Shown: positions 1-8,046, numbered from the stretch's first letter. The stretch: 61,794 nucleotides of DNA from Burkholderiaceae bacterium (GCA_024710165.1 JANJVG010000061.1:1-61794); one strand, 5' to 3'. Program-made: numbers and translations. The notes: a model not told the origin generated them from the sequence alone.

Positions 1-1878
1 ATCGAGCTGCCCCTGGCCTGGGAGTTCGCCCCCGAGGACGAATTCGGCTTCGCCGACCTGGCGCGCGACTACTTTTCTGCCAGCGCCACGCTGGCCGAGC
101 AGGCCGGCGCTCTGTTCGCCCTGTACGAAGCGCCGCACTACTTCCGCCGCGCCGGCAAGGGCCGCTTCAAAAAGGCCCCGGCCGAGATCCTGCAGCAGGC
201 GTTGGCCGCCATCGAGAAGAAGAAGGCGGTGATGCAGCAGATCGCCGACTGGGCCGAGCAACTGGGCCGGGGCGAGTGCCCGCAGCCCATCCGCGACCAG
301 CTCTACAAGATCCTGTTCCGCCCCGACAAGAACGCGCCCGAATACAAGGCCGTGGTCGAGGCCAGCCGCGCCACGCACACCGCGCCTTTGGCCCTGCTGC
401 AAAAGGCCGGCGCCATCGATTCGAGCTACCAGTTCCACTGGAAGCGCTTCCTGTTCGACAATTTCCCCAAGGGCACGGGCTTCCCCGCCGTCACCGCGCC
501 GCAACCGCCCGAAGATCTGCCCCTGGCCGCCGTACAGGCCTACTCTATCGACGACTCGCAGACCACCGAAATCGACGACGCGCTCTCCGTGCAGGGCCTG
601 GGCACAGGCACCGTGGTGCTGGGCATCCACATTGCCGCGCCAGGCCTGGCCATCCAGCCCGGCAGCGAGCTGGACAAGCTGGGCCGCAACCGCCTGTCCA
701 CCGTCTACATGCCGGGCTACAAGATCACCATGCTGCCCGACGCCGTGGTGCAGATCTACACGCTGGATGAAGGCCGGGCCAACCCGGCGGTTTCGCTGTA
801 TGCGACCATCGACGAAGCCACGCTGGAGATCACCGCCACCGAAACGCGCCTGGAGCGCGTGCCCGTGGTGGCAAACCTGCGCCACGACCAGCTCGACCAC
901 ATCGTGACCGAGGCCTGGCTGCAAGACCCATCAATTCAGCACGAAAACACACCCCAGCCATTGCTGGACAAGCGCGAGCAGCTATCTTTTTTGTACCGCC
1001 TGGCGCTCAAACTGAAGGCCGGGCGCGAACTGGTGCGCGGCAAGCCCGAAACCTTCAACCGCCCCGACTACACCTTCCGGCTGCACGGCAACGACGGCGC
1101 CGAGCCGCAGGGCACGGAAACCGTCACCATCGGCACGCGCAAGCGCGGTGCGCCGCTGGATCTCATCGTGGCCGAAGCCGCCATCGTGGCCAACAGCACC
1201 TGGGGCAGCATGCTGGCCGAGCACGGCGTGCCCGGCCTCTACCGCAGCCAGGCCAGCCTGGCGCCCGGCGTGAAGGTGCGCATGGGCACCAAGGCGCTGC
1301 CGCACGCGGGCATCGGCGTGAAAAGCTACGCCTGGGCCACCTCGCCGCTGCGCCGCTACACCGACCTGGTGAACCAGTGGCAGATCATCGCCTGCGCGCG
1401 CCATGGCAAAACCGCTGCGCTGGCTGCACCCTTCAAGCCCAAGGACGCCGACCTGTTCTCCATCCTCAGCAGTTTCGACGCCGCTTACAGTGCCTACAAC
1501 GGCTACCAAGCCGGCATGGAGCGCTTCTGGACGCTCAAGTATGTAGAGCAGAACGGCATCACCGAACTCACGGCGACCGTGTTCAAGGAAGGCCCGGGCG
1601 GAAGTTTTCTGGTGCGCGCGGACGATCTGCCACTGGTCTTCCCCGTTCTCGGCGCGCAGAACCTGCCGCGCGGCGCGCGCATCCGCGTGCGGCTGGGCGA
1701 GGTCGATGAGATCACCCTCGACGTGCACGGCACACTGATCGAACGCCTGGACGACCCGCAGGACAGCAGCGACGACGGCCCGGTTCAGGAGGACGAAGAC
1801 GACGAAGCCGTGGCAGGCCCGATCGCCATTGCCGTCGATGTGAACGAGGCCGACAGCGCCGAAAATCCGACCCCGTGA
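1..1878 (+). CDS. RNB-domain ribonuclease (RNase II/R family), 5' end missing
   Basis: A 3'-to-5' exoribonuclease that degrades single-stranded RNA in the cytoplasm. The reading frame is open from base 1, so the start lies outside the window; 625 codons are visible. The RNB catalytic signature, with its cluster of metal-binding aspartates (D-D-S-x-T-x-E-I-D-D-A), lies at about bases 545-590, and the family motif R-R-Y-x-D-L lies near 1351-1370. A beta-rich C-terminal part (about 1560-1740) resembles an S1/OB fold, followed by an acidic tail. RNase II of E. coli is 644 residues, so little is missing. Bases 954-992 are a copy of repeat C read in frame, just before the conserved helix encoded near 993-1040. 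Whether it is closer to RNase II or RNase R cannot be told without a search. Confidence 0.9.
   Translation: MELPLAWEFAPEDEFGFADLARDYFSASATLAEQAGALFALYEAPHYFRRAGKGRFKKAPAEILQQALAAIEKKKAVMQQIADWAEQLGRGECPQPIRDQLYKILFRPDKNAPEYKAVVEASRATHTAPLALLQKAGAIDSSYQFHWKRFLFDNFPKGTGFPAVTAPQPPEDLPLAAVQAYSIDDSQTTEIDDALSVQGLGTGTVVLGIHIAAPGLAIQPGSELDKLGRNRLSTVYMPGYKITMLPDAVVQIYTLDEGRANPAVSLYATIDEATLEITATETRLERVPVVANLRHDQLDHIVTEAWLQDPSIQHENTPQPLLDKREQLSFLYRLALKLKAGRELVRGKPETFNRPDYTFRLHGNDGAEPQGTETVTIGTRKRGAPLDLIVAEAAIVANSTWGSMLAEHGVPGLYRSQASLAPGVKVRMGTKALPHAGIGVKSYAWATSPLRRYTDLVNQWQIIACARHGKTAALAAPFKPKDADLFSILSSFDAAYSAYNGYQAGMERFWTLKYVEQNGITELTATVFKEGPGGSFLVRADDLPLVFPVLGAQNLPRGARIRVRLGEVDEITLDVHGTLIERLDDPQDSSDDGPVQEDEDDEAVAGPIAIAVDVNEADSAENPTP
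954..992 (-). repeat. Repeat C copy 1, inside the ribonuclease gene
   Basis: By eye, bases 954-985 match the reverse complement of the intergenic copy at 40335-40389 at 28 of 32 positions. The tract then runs into T-rich sequence, as other copies do. It is translated in frame as part of the ribonuclease. Confidence 0.75.
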
Positions 1879-1882
1879 CGAT

Positions 1883-1956
1883 GGCCCCCACGCTCCCTCA
1901 CTTCGTGTGCTCGCTGCCCCCCCGAGGGGGCCGCGTTTCATCTTGGGGCGGCCCTG
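1883..1956 (+). repeat. Repeat A (Comamonadaceae-type intergenic repeat), copy 1
   Basis: A GC-rich element that starts GGCCCCCACG, has a CCCCCCGAGGGGGC palindrome in the middle and ends CTTGGGGCGGCCC. It closely resembles 6297-6390. It lies directly after the ribonuclease stop codon and could form a strong hairpin in the transcript. Confidence 0.7.
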
Positions 1957-1964
1957 AAATCAAG

Positions 1965-2087
1965 TCCCCCCTGTGTCGCTGCGCTCCTTCCCCCCGCTCT
2001 CGGAGCGCTACGCGCTGCGGGCAGGGGGACGCCCCCCAGCGCGGCGGGGCGGCCCTTGCGCGGGGGCCGCTGGTCTGGGCCGCGCCC
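1965..2087 (+). repeat. Repeat B (GC-rich intergenic repeat), copy 1
   Basis: A roughly 120 bp element: CCCCCTGTG start, a CTTCCCCCCGCTCTC tract, CGCTACGCGCTGCGGG, GCGCGGCGGGGCGGCC, and CTGGGCCGCGCC at the end. Similar blocks lie at 7217-7337 and, inverted, at 35251-35373 and 49431-49536. Together with repeat A it fills the whole gap before the TonB-like gene. Confidence 0.75.
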
Positions 2088-2138
2088 GTTTCAAGCAATG
2101 CAAACGGCGCGTAGCACATAGCGCGTTCAATACTTGCA

Positions 2139-2993
2139 ATGAAAAACCTTTTCACCCGCTTCAGCACGCTGCAGCTCACGCTGGGCGTGTCGCTGGTGTT
2201 GCATGCGGTGGTGCTGTCGGTGCGGTTTGTCGATCCCGAGGGCTTCAACCGCGTGTTTCAGGACACGCCGCTCGAAGTCGTTCTGGTCAACGCCAAGTCG
2301 TCCGAAGCACCCGAGAAGGCACAGGCCATCGCCCAGTTCAATCTGGCCGGTGGTGGTGATACCGACAAGGGCCGCGCCACCAGCCCGCTGCCCTATTCGG
2401 CCCTGACCAGCGTGGGCGACGACTTCGAGGAAGCGCAGCGCAAGATGGACGCGCTGCAAGAGCAGCAAACCCAGCTGCTGGCCCAGCTGCGCAAGGAAAT
2501 CGCCGCCCTGCCCCCCACCGAGGCGCCCAAGCCCAGCCAGTCTGCAGACCAGACCGCGCAGGAAGAGCGCCGCCGCCAGCTGGTCAAGCTGCTGGCCGAG
2601 ATCGAAAAGCGCATCAACGACGAAAACGCCCGACCTAAAAAACGCTACATCAGCCCGGCCACACGCGAAGAGGCCTACGCCATCTATTACGACCAGCTGC
2701 GCCGCAAGGTGGAAGACAAAGGCACCGTCAACTTCCCCGAATACGGCGGACAAAAGCTCTACGGCGAGCTGACCATGATCGTCACCGTGAACCACAACGG
2801 CCGCGTGGTCGCCACCGAAATCGTGCAGGGCTCGGGCAACCACCGGCTCGACCGGCAGGCCGAAGCCATTGCCATGGCCTCGGGGCCGTTTGGCCCGTTC
2901 AGCGCCGAAATGCGCAAAAAAGCCGACCAGATCGCCGTCGTCTCCCGCTTCAAGTTCACGCGCGACCAGACCCTGGAGACCAGCACCCGGTAA
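2139..2993 (+). CDS. TonB-family protein with C-terminal TonB domain
   Basis: A 284-residue inner-membrane protein related to the energy transducer TonB or to TolA-like proteins. One membrane segment lies near residues 13-32, after a short basic N-terminus. A Gln/Glu-rich stretch at about 95-150 looks like a coiled coil that would span the periplasm. Residues about 185-278 form the TonB C-terminal fold (Y-G-E-L-T-M-I-V-T-V-N-H-N-G-R-V). No ExbB or ExbD gene is adjacent, so a role in a classical Ton complex is not shown. Similar stand-alone TonB-domain proteins are common in Burkholderiales next to aroE. The start is the ATG followed by the basic residues and the membrane segment. Repeats A and B fill the upstream gap. 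Confidence 0.82.
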   Translation: MKNLFTRFSTLQLTLGVSLVLHAVVLSVRFVDPEGFNRVFQDTPLEVVLVNAKSSEAPEKAQAIAQFNLAGGGDTDKGRATSPLPYSALTSVGDDFEEAQRKMDALQEQQTQLLAQLRKEIAALPPTEAPKPSQSADQTAQEERRRQLVKLLAEIEKRINDENARPKKRYISPATREEAYAIYYDQLRRKVEDKGTVNFPEYGGQKLYGELTMIVTVNHNGRVVATEIVQGSGNHRLDRQAEAIAMASGPFGPFSAEMRKKADQIAVVSRFKFTRDQTLETSTR

Positions 2994-3070
2994 GCCCGCA
3001 CCCCCACTGCGGCCCCGCCAGCCGGGCGCAAGCCTCCCCGCTGGCCCGCAACGCACGCCCCCATCTGTTC

Positions 3071-3925
3071 ATGACCTCTTGCCCCCCCTCCCCCGACCTG
3101 TACTGCGTGATGGGCAACCCCGTGGAGCACAGCCGCTCCCCGTGGATCCACGCCCGCTTTGCCGAACTCACCAGCCAGCGCCTGGTGTACGAGCGCCGTC
3201 TGGTGCCGCTGGACGGCTTTGCCCAGGCGCTGCGCGACTTCGCCGCAGGGGGCGGGCGCGGCTGCAACATCACCGTGCCCTTCAAGCTCGAAGCCGCGCA
3301 GGCCGCCACGGTGCGCAGCGAGCGCGTGCAGCTGGCCGGCGCGGCCAACACCCTGAGCTTCATCGACGGTGCCATCCACGCCGACAACACCGACGGCCTG
3401 GGACTGGTGGCCGACATCGAACAGGGTGCCGGTTTCGCCCTGGCCGGGCGTGACGTGCTGCTGGTGGGTGCGGGCGGCGCCGCCGCCGGGGCCCTGGGCC
3501 CGTTGCTGGCCGCCGGGCCGCGCCGCGTGGTGGTGGCCAACCGCACGCTGGAGCGCGCGCAGGCGCTGGTGCAATCGCATGCCGCGCTTGCAGTGCTACG
3601 AAAAACAGAGCTACTAGCGCATGCTCCACAAGGACTTGAGCATGATTTCGACCTCATCATCAACGCCACGGCCAGCAGCCTGGCCGGCGCCGGGGTGCCC
3701 GTGCCCGCACGTGTGCTGCGCCCCGGCAGCCTGGCCTACGACATGATGTACGGCACCGCCGCCGAAGGCTTCCTCGGCTGGGCGCGCCAGCACGGTGCAA
3801 CACCGCGCGACGGCCTGGGCATGCTGGTGGAACAGGCGGCAGAGGCCTTCCACCTCTGGCGTGGCGTGCGCCCACCCAGCGCCCAGGTGCTGGCCGAGCT
3901 GCGCGCGCTGATGGCCGCGCACTGA
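3071..3925 (+). CDS. aroE: Shikimate dehydrogenase
   Basis: Reduces 3-dehydroshikimate to shikimate with NADPH, in aromatic amino acid synthesis in the cytoplasm. The 284 residues match the usual family size. The N-terminal substrate domain has G-N-P-V-x-H-S-R-S-P (15-24), N-I-T-V-P-F-K with the catalytic lysine K72, and N-T-D-G with D108. The nucleotide fold starts at G-A-G-G-A-A-A, followed by N-R-T for NADPH binding. Bases 3601-3643, between the N-R-T motif and the D-F-D-L-I-I-N-A-T motif, are a copy of repeat C translated in frame as a variable linker. mtgA follows after 19 bases, so the two are probably co-transcribed. Confidence 0.95.
   Translation: MTSCPPSPDLYCVMGNPVEHSRSPWIHARFAELTSQRLVYERRLVPLDGFAQALRDFAAGGGRGCNITVPFKLEAAQAATVRSERVQLAGAANTLSFIDGAIHADNTDGLGLVADIEQGAGFALAGRDVLLVGAGGAAAGALGPLLAAGPRRVVVANRTLERAQALVQSHAALAVLRKTELLAHAPQGLEHDFDLIINATASSLAGAGVPVPARVLRPGSLAYDMMYGTAAEGFLGWARQHGATPRDGLGMLVEQAAEAFHLWRGVRPPSAQVLAELRALMAAH
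3601..3643 (+). repeat. Repeat C copy 2, inside aroE
   Basis: The tract AGAGCTACTAGCGC, a short loop, then AAGGACTTGAGC matches the intergenic copy at 59478-59533 (ATAGCTGCTAGCGC ... AAGGGCTTGAGG). It is read in frame, giving roughly K-T-E-L-L-A-H-A-P-Q-G-L-E-H. Confidence 0.6.
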
Positions 3926-3944
3926 TTCCGCGCATTTCCCGCCC

Positions 3945-4679
3945 ATGAAAGCCCTGCTGCGCTGGATCGGCCTCGTCGCGTTCGCGGCGTTGGCGCTGGA
4001 GCTGTTCTTCGTGCTGCGCATCGCCGCCATGGCGGTGGTCAACCCCGAATCCACCACCTTCCAGCGCTCCGAGGCCTGGGCGCAGCTCGCCAGCGATGAT
4101 CAGCTGCGCTGGCGCCAGCAGTGGGTGCCCTACGCACACATCAGCAGCCACCTCAAGCGCGCCGTGATCGCCTCGGAGGACGACGGCTTCGTCAACCACG
4201 AGGGCGTGGACTGGAACGCCATCGAAAAAGCCTGGGAGCGCAACGCTAAGGCCGAGGAGCAGATCGCCAAGGCCCAGGCCCGCGCCCCCGACAAGCCGGT
4301 GCGTGCCCCCAAGATCCGCGGCGGCTCCACCATCACCCAGCAACTGGCCAAGAACCTGCTGCTCTCGGGCGAGCGCACCCTCGTGCGCAAGGGGCAGGAG
4401 TTCGTGCTCGCGCTTGCACTGGAGCAGTTCCTGACCAAGGAGCGCATCCTGGAGATTTACCTCAACAACGTGGAATGGGGCCAGGGCGTCTTCGGTGCCG
4501 AGGCCGCCGCGCGGCACTACTTCCGCAAAAGCGCCGCCCAACTGGCCCCGCACGAGGCCGCCCGCCTGGCCGTCATGCTGCCCGCGCCCAAGCGCTTCGA
4601 GAAAACGCCCCAGTCGGCCTACCTGTCGGGCCGCACGCGCACCATCCTGGCCCGCATGCGGGCCGCAGAGCTGCCGTAA
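3945..4679 (+). CDS. mtgA: Monofunctional biosynthetic peptidoglycan transglycosylase
   Basis: Polymerises lipid II into glycan strands at the periplasmic face of the inner membrane. It is 244 residues with a single N-terminal membrane anchor (about 8-30). The glycosyltransferase-51 motifs are present in order: E-D-D-G-F-V-N-H-E-G with the catalytic glutamate E78, G-G-S-T-I-T-Q-Q (126-133), the R-K-x-x-E box (148-152), K-E-R-I-L-E-I-Y-L-N (165-174), and G-x-x-A-A-A-R-x-Y-F-x-K near 184-195. There is no transpeptidase domain, as expected for MtgA. It follows aroE closely, an arrangement common in betaproteobacteria. Confidence 0.95.
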   Translation: MKALLRWIGLVAFAALALELFFVLRIAAMAVVNPESTTFQRSEAWAQLASDDQLRWRQQWVPYAHISSHLKRAVIASEDDGFVNHEGVDWNAIEKAWERNAKAEEQIAKAQARAPDKPVRAPKIRGGSTITQQLAKNLLLSGERTLVRKGQEFVLALALEQFLTKERILEIYLNNVEWGQGVFGAEAAARHYFRKSAAQLAPHEAARLAVMLPAPKRFEKTPQSAYLSGRTRTILARMRAAELP

Positions 4680-4736
4680 GCTCCCCCTTTTGCAGCCGCC
4701 TGCACCGGGCCACTGGTTTACGCATCAAAATGGCAC

Positions 4737-4782
4737 ATAGCCGATATACAGCAAGCGCAAGCAGCTATTAAATTTATAGCTT
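4737..4782 (-). repeat. Repeat C copy 3, abutting the ruvC start
   Basis: An AAGCGCAAGCAGCTATTAA core followed by an A/T-rich end, with a decayed left arm. The element ends one base before the ruvC ATG, so it makes up the ruvC leader. No clear Shine-Dalgarno sequence remains there. Confidence 0.7.
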
Positions 4783-5331
4783 ATGAGAATCCTTGGTATC
4801 GACCCCGGCCTGCAAACCACCGGCTTTGGCGTGCTCGACGCGCAGGGCCACCAGCTGCGCTACGTGGCCAGCGGCACCATCCGCACGACCCAACTGGCGC
4901 TGGGCGATCTGCCAGGGCGCCTGAAGGTGCTGTTTGACGGCATTGGTGAGGTGGCCGCGCGCTACCAGCCCGATGTCGCCACGGTGGAGATTGTTTTCGT
5001 CAACGTCAACCCGCAGTCCACGCTGCTGCTGGGCCAGGCACGCGGCGCCTGCATTACGGCCCTGGTGGCGCGCGACCTTCCCGTGGCCGAATACACCGCG
5101 CTGCAGATGAAAAAGGCCGTGGTCGGCCACGGCCGGGCCGCCAAAAGCCAGGTGCAGGAGATGGTGCGCCGCCTGCTCGACCTGCCCGGCCTGCCCGGCC
5201 CGGACGCGGCGGACGCCCTGGGCCTGGCCATCACGCACGCGCACGCCGGTGCCGCCATGGCCCGCCTGGGCGAAGTCGCCACCCTGCAGCGGCGCCAGCA
5301 TGCGATGTACAAGGGGGGGAGGAGTTATTGA
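4783..5331 (+). CDS. ruvC: Crossover junction endodeoxyribonuclease RuvC
   Basis: Resolves Holliday junctions with RuvAB during recombinational repair. It has 182 residues against 173 in E. coli. The catalytic acidic residues are visible: D7 in G-I-D-P-G, E69 in V-E-I, and D141 and D144 in [21 protein letters not shown] (77-88) is also typical. The start ATG directly follows repeat C copy 3. ruvA and ruvB are not in the window. The 3' end is four bases from the end of the convergent gspC gene. Confidence 0.96.
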   Translation: MRILGIDPGLQTTGFGVLDAQGHQLRYVASGTIRTTQLALGDLPGRLKVLFDGIGEVAARYQPDVATVEIVFVNVNPQSTLLLGQARGACITALVARDLPVAEYTALQMKKAVVGHGRAAKSQVQEMVRRLLDLPGLPGPDAADALGLAITHAHAGAAMARLGEVATLQRRQHAMYKGGRSY

Positions 5332-5335
5332 GGCC

Positions 5336-5776
5336 CTACTTGCGCTGCGGCATCTCCAGCGTCAGCGCCGCCGGGCCATCCATGGAGGCCCCCAGGCGGG
5401 CCTGGCGGGGCCCCAGCGATTGCAGTACCAGGCCACCGTCGAGGGCGGCACCCACGCGGTAGGGGCGCGGGGGCTTGCCGTCTACGGCAATCAGTGCCGC
5501 GCCGCCGCCGCTCTCGCGGCCTGCCAGCACCCCCACCAGGGTAAACCGGCTGGACGCCGGCGCAACCACCGGCGCCTGGGTTCGCACCGCGCCCAGCAGG
5601 CGGGCCAGGGCCTGTGCATCGGGGACAGGAGGGGTGGGCGCCACGGTGGGCACGGCAGGCCCGGCGCCGGGGCCCGACAGGCGCAACCCCCAATAGGCAA
5701 CGCTGGCGGCGGCCAGGGCCCAGATCGCCAGGGTGGTGAGGCGCACGCCCCAGATGCTGTGTGAGTTTGTCACCAT
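5336..5776 (-). CDS. gspC: Type II secretion inner-membrane protein GspC (called 'protein N' in some annotations)
   Basis: A bitopic protein that links the inner-membrane platform to the secretin GspD. It is 146 residues, with a short cytoplasmic N-terminus, a membrane segment near residues 11-29, a Pro/Ala-rich linker and a small HR-like beta domain (F-T-L-V-G-V-L-A-G ... Y-R-V-G). It has no PDZ domain, so it is a short form. It is transcribed away from gspG, unlike the usual gspC-first operon. I chose the ATG followed by V-T-N-S-H-S. An in-frame ATG 18 bases upstream (5794) is possible, but the bases between include GATAAT, which looks like a promoter -10 box. Confidence 0.75.
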   Translation of the reverse strand: MVTNSHSIWGVRLTTLAIWALAAASVAYWGLRLSGPGAGPAVPTVAPTPPVPDAQALARLLGAVRTQAPVVAPASSRFTLVGVLAGRESGGGAALIAVDGKPPRPYRVGAALDGGLVLQSLGPRQARLGASMDGPAALTLEMPQRK

Positions 5777-5829
5777 CGCACGATTATCATTCACGCGAAG
5801 CGCGGGATGCCCCCGACGTTGCCAACCGA

Positions 5830-6291
5830 ATGCCTGTCACCATGACCCATCCCCTGTTCCTCGCCCGCGCCACGCGCCGACACCTTGCCAAGGGCTTCAC
5901 CCTCATCGAACTGATGGTGGTGCTGGTCATCATTGGCGTGCTGGCCGCGCTGATCGTGCCCAATGTGCTGGACCGCGCCGATGATGCACGCACCACCGCA
6001 GCGCGCACCGATGTCACCAACCTCATGCAGGCACTCAAGCTCTACCGGCTGGACAACCAGCGCTTCCCCACGTCCGAGCAAGGCCTGCAGGCACTGATTG
6101 CCAAGCCCACCTCCGGCCCGCAGCCGCTGAACTGGAAACCCTACCTGGAAAAGTTGCCCAACGACCCCTGGGGCCGCCCCTACCAGTACCTCAGCCCCGG
6201 CGTGAAGGGCGAGATCGATGTGATGTCGTTTGGTGCCGATGGCCAGTCGGGCGGCGAAGGCAAGGACGCCGACATCGGCAGTTGGCAGTGA
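5830..6291 (+). CDS. gspG: Type II secretion major pseudopilin GspG
   Basis: The main subunit of the periplasmic pseudopilus that pushes substrates through the secretin. The prepilin signal is clear: basic leader, then K-G before F-T-L-I-E-L, with glutamate at mature position 5 and a 20-residue hydrophobic helix. The globular part carries family features such as L-D-N-Q-R-F-P-T-S-E-Q-G-L-Q-A-L and N-D-P-W-G-R-P-Y-Q-Y. The ATG at 5830 gives 153 residues. A second ATG at 5842 gives 149 and is equally plausible, because neither has a strong ribosome site. It is the first gene of the plus-strand gsp run and is separated from gspH by repeat A. Confidence 0.92.
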   Translation: MPVTMTHPLFLARATRRHLAKGFTLIELMVVLVIIGVLAALIVPNVLDRADDARTTAARTDVTNLMQALKLYRLDNQRFPTSEQGLQALIAKPTSGPQPLNWKPYLEKLPNDPWGRPYQYLSPGVKGEIDVMSFGADGQSGGEGKDADIGSWQ

Positions 6292-6296
6292 GAAGT

Positions 6297-6390
6297 GGCC
6301 CCCACGTTCGCTCACTGCGTGTGCTCTCTGCCCCCCAAGGGAGCCCTCGCGCCTTGGGGCGGCCCGGCGGCGCTCGTGGGCGCGCCCGCG
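6297..6390 (+). repeat. Repeat A, copy 2, between gspG and gspH
   Basis: The same GGCCCCCACG start, central C-run/G-run palindrome and CTTGGGGCGGCCC end as 1883-1956, with an extra GC-rich tail. It interrupts the otherwise tight secretion operon and could form a hairpin that reduces read-through into gspH. Confidence 0.7.
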
Positions 6391-6400
6391 TGACAGTGCT

Positions 6401-6838
6401 GTGAAAACCAGCGCCCTGCCCCGGGTTCGTGGCTTCACCCTGCTGGAGTTGTTGGTGGTCGTCGCCATCATGGCGCTGGCCACTGCGGGCGTGGGGCTGG
6501 CACTGCGCGACGGCGGGCAGACGCAGCTCGAACGGGAGGCCCAGCGCCTGGCAGCGCTGCTGGAGGCGGGCCGCGCCCAGTCGCGCGCCAGCGGCCTGCC
6601 CGTGCGCTGGCAGGCGGTGCCGGGGGGGTTTCGTTTTGACGGGCTGCCAGCGGGCCAGCTCCCGGACCGCTGGCTGGACCCAGGCACCCTGGTGCGCGGC
6701 CCCTCCACCCTGCAGCTGGGCCCCGAACCGCTGATAGGACCGCAGCAGGTGCTGCTGGCCCATGCAGACCACCCGGAGCGCGCCCTGCGCGTGACCACCG
6801 ACGGGCTGCGCCCCTTCGCCGTGGAGGCCTCGCCATGA
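6401..6838 (+). CDS. gspH: Type II secretion minor pseudopilin GspH
   Basis: A minor pseudopilin thought to sit near the pseudopilus tip. The 145 residues start with V-K-T-S-A-L-P-R-V-R-G before the cleaved F-T-L-L-E-L helix. The remainder (A-Q-R-L-A-A-L-L-E-A-G-R-A-Q-S-R-A-S-G) is typical of the GspH/FimT family. The GTG at 6401 is chosen because it lies just before the leader; everything upstream in the frame is repeat A. There is no good ribosome site, so translation may depend on coupling. The stop overlaps the gspI start by four bases (ATGA). Confidence 0.85.
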   Translation: MKTSALPRVRGFTLLELLVVVAIMALATAGVGLALRDGGQTQLEREAQRLAALLEAGRAQSRASGLPVRWQAVPGGFRFDGLPAGQLPDRWLDPGTLVRGPSTLQLGPEPLIGPQQVLLAHADHPERALRVTTDGLRPFAVEASP

Positions 6839-7209
6839 ACTGCCCCCCGCTGCGCGCAGTCCAGGGCGGCTTCACACTGGTGGAAGTGCTGGTGGCGCTG
6901 GGCATCGTGGCCATTGCGCTCATGGCCGGGCTGCAGGCCACCAGCGCGCTCACCCAGAACGCACAGCGCCAGTCCGACGTGCTGCTGGCCCACCTGTGCG
7001 CCGAAAACGAGCTGGTCAAAACCCGCCTGTCGCGCCAGATGCCTGCCATTGGCGACAGCACCCAGCCGTGCGAACAGGCCGGGCGCCGGTTTGAGGTGAG
7101 CATCATCGTGCGCCCCACGCCCAACCCCAGCTTCCGGCGCGTGGACGCGCAGGTGCTCGATGGCACCGCGCCGGTGCTGCGGCTGTCCACCATCGTCGGG
7201 CGGCGCTGA
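6835..7209 (+). CDS. gspI: Type II secretion minor pseudopilin GspI
   Basis: A 124-residue minor pseudopilin that, with GspJ and GspK, caps the pseudopilus. It has the leader ending in G-G before F-T-L-V-E-V-L-V-A-L, and the family pattern N-E-L-V-K-T-R-L, matching the usual A-E-N-x-L region. It overlaps gspH by four bases, which implies translational coupling. Repeat B lies between its stop and gspJ. Confidence 0.9.
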   Translation: MNCPPLRAVQGGFTLVEVLVALGIVAIALMAGLQATSALTQNAQRQSDVLLAHLCAENELVKTRLSRQMPAIGDSTQPCEQAGRRFEVSIIVRPTPNPSFRRVDAQVLDGTAPVLRLSTIVGRR

Positions 7210-7216
7210 AGTGAAA

Positions 7217-7337
7217 CACCCCCCTGCGGCCCTGCGGGCCTTCCCCCCGCTCTCGCAACGCTACGCGCTGCGGGCAAGGGCAAGCTCCCTGCGCGGCGGG
7301 GCGGCCCTTGCGCGGGAGCCCTGGCCTGGGCCGCGCC
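7217..7337 (+). repeat. Repeat B, copy 2, between gspI and gspJ
   Basis: The same order of blocks as 1965-2087 (CCCCCCTGCGG, CTTCCCCCCGCTCTCGC, CGCTACGCGCTGCGGG, GCGGCGGGGCGGCCCTTGCG, CTGGGCCGCGCC). It is the second repeat lodged in the secretion operon. Confidence 0.75.
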
Positions 7338-7383
7338 AATTTCATGCGTTGCGAGTGTTCCCTGCGCGGACTGGACAGCCGAT

Positions 7384-8046
7384 ATGTTGAAAGCGCGCGG
7401 ATTCACGCTCATCGAGCTGATGCTGGCCATTGCCGTGATGGGGCTGATGGCTGTGCTGAGCTGGCGCGGGCTGGACGGGATGGTGCGCGCGCAGGAGCAG
7501 ACGCGCCAACGCGCCGACCAGTTGCTGGTGCTGCAGGCGGCCCTGGGGCAATGGGGTGCCGACCTGGACGCGCTGCTGCCGCTGCCCCACACCACCCCCA
7601 TCGACTGGGATGGCCTGGTGCTGCGCATGACGCGCCGGGGCCAGGGAAATGGCGACGAGGGCGCGCTGGTCGTGGCCTGGGCGCGCCGCAACGTGGGGGG
7701 GCAGGACCAGTGGCTGCGCTGGCAATCCCCGGCGCTGCGCACGCGCGCACAGTGGCAGCAGGCCTGGCAGCAGGCAGCTTTGTGGGCGCGCAACCCCGGC
7801 GATGCCGAGCGACGCGCCGAAGTCGCGCTGCTGCCGCTGGCCAGCTGGAACATCTACTTTTACCGCGACAACGCCTGGAGCAACCCCATGTCCAGCAGCG
7901 GGCCGCCCCCGGGCGATGCGGCCGCCACCGGCGTGCTGCTTCCCGATGGCGTGCGGCTACAGCTCGAACTGCCCCCGGGCCAGGCCCTGGCGGGACCATT
8001 GACGCGCGACTGGGTCAACCCGCTCAAGGGCGGAGGCAAGACATGA
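7384..8046 (+). CDS. gspJ: Type II secretion minor pseudopilin GspJ
   Basis: A minor pseudopilin of 220 residues. The short leader M-L-K-A-R-G precedes F-T-L-I-E-L-M-L-A-I and a hydrophobic helix, followed by the family pattern S-W-R-G-L-D-G-M-V-R-A-Q-E-Q. N-I-Y-F-Y-R-D-N-A-W-S-N-P in the C-terminal half matches the GspJ F-Y/W-S-N-P region. The stop overlaps the gspK start by four bases. Confidence 0.9.
   Translation: MLKARGFTLIELMLAIAVMGLMAVLSWRGLDGMVRAQEQTRQRADQLLVLQAALGQWGADLDALLPLPHTTPIDWDGLVLRMTRRGQGNGDEGALVVAWARRNVGGQDQWLRWQSPALRTRAQWQQAWQQAALWARNPGDAERRAEVALLPLASWNIYFYRDNAWSNPMSSSGPPPGDAAATGVLLPDGVRLQLELPPGQALAGPLTRDWVNPLKGGGKT

Noticed and set aside
5761-5829. Upstream GTG start for gspG
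   Set aside because: It would add 23 residues before the prepilin leader and overlap the start of divergent gspC; no ribosome site supports it.
6230-6400. 57-codon N-terminal extension of gspH
   Set aside because: The sequence is translated repeat A overlapping gspG; the prepilin leader starts at the GTG at 6401.
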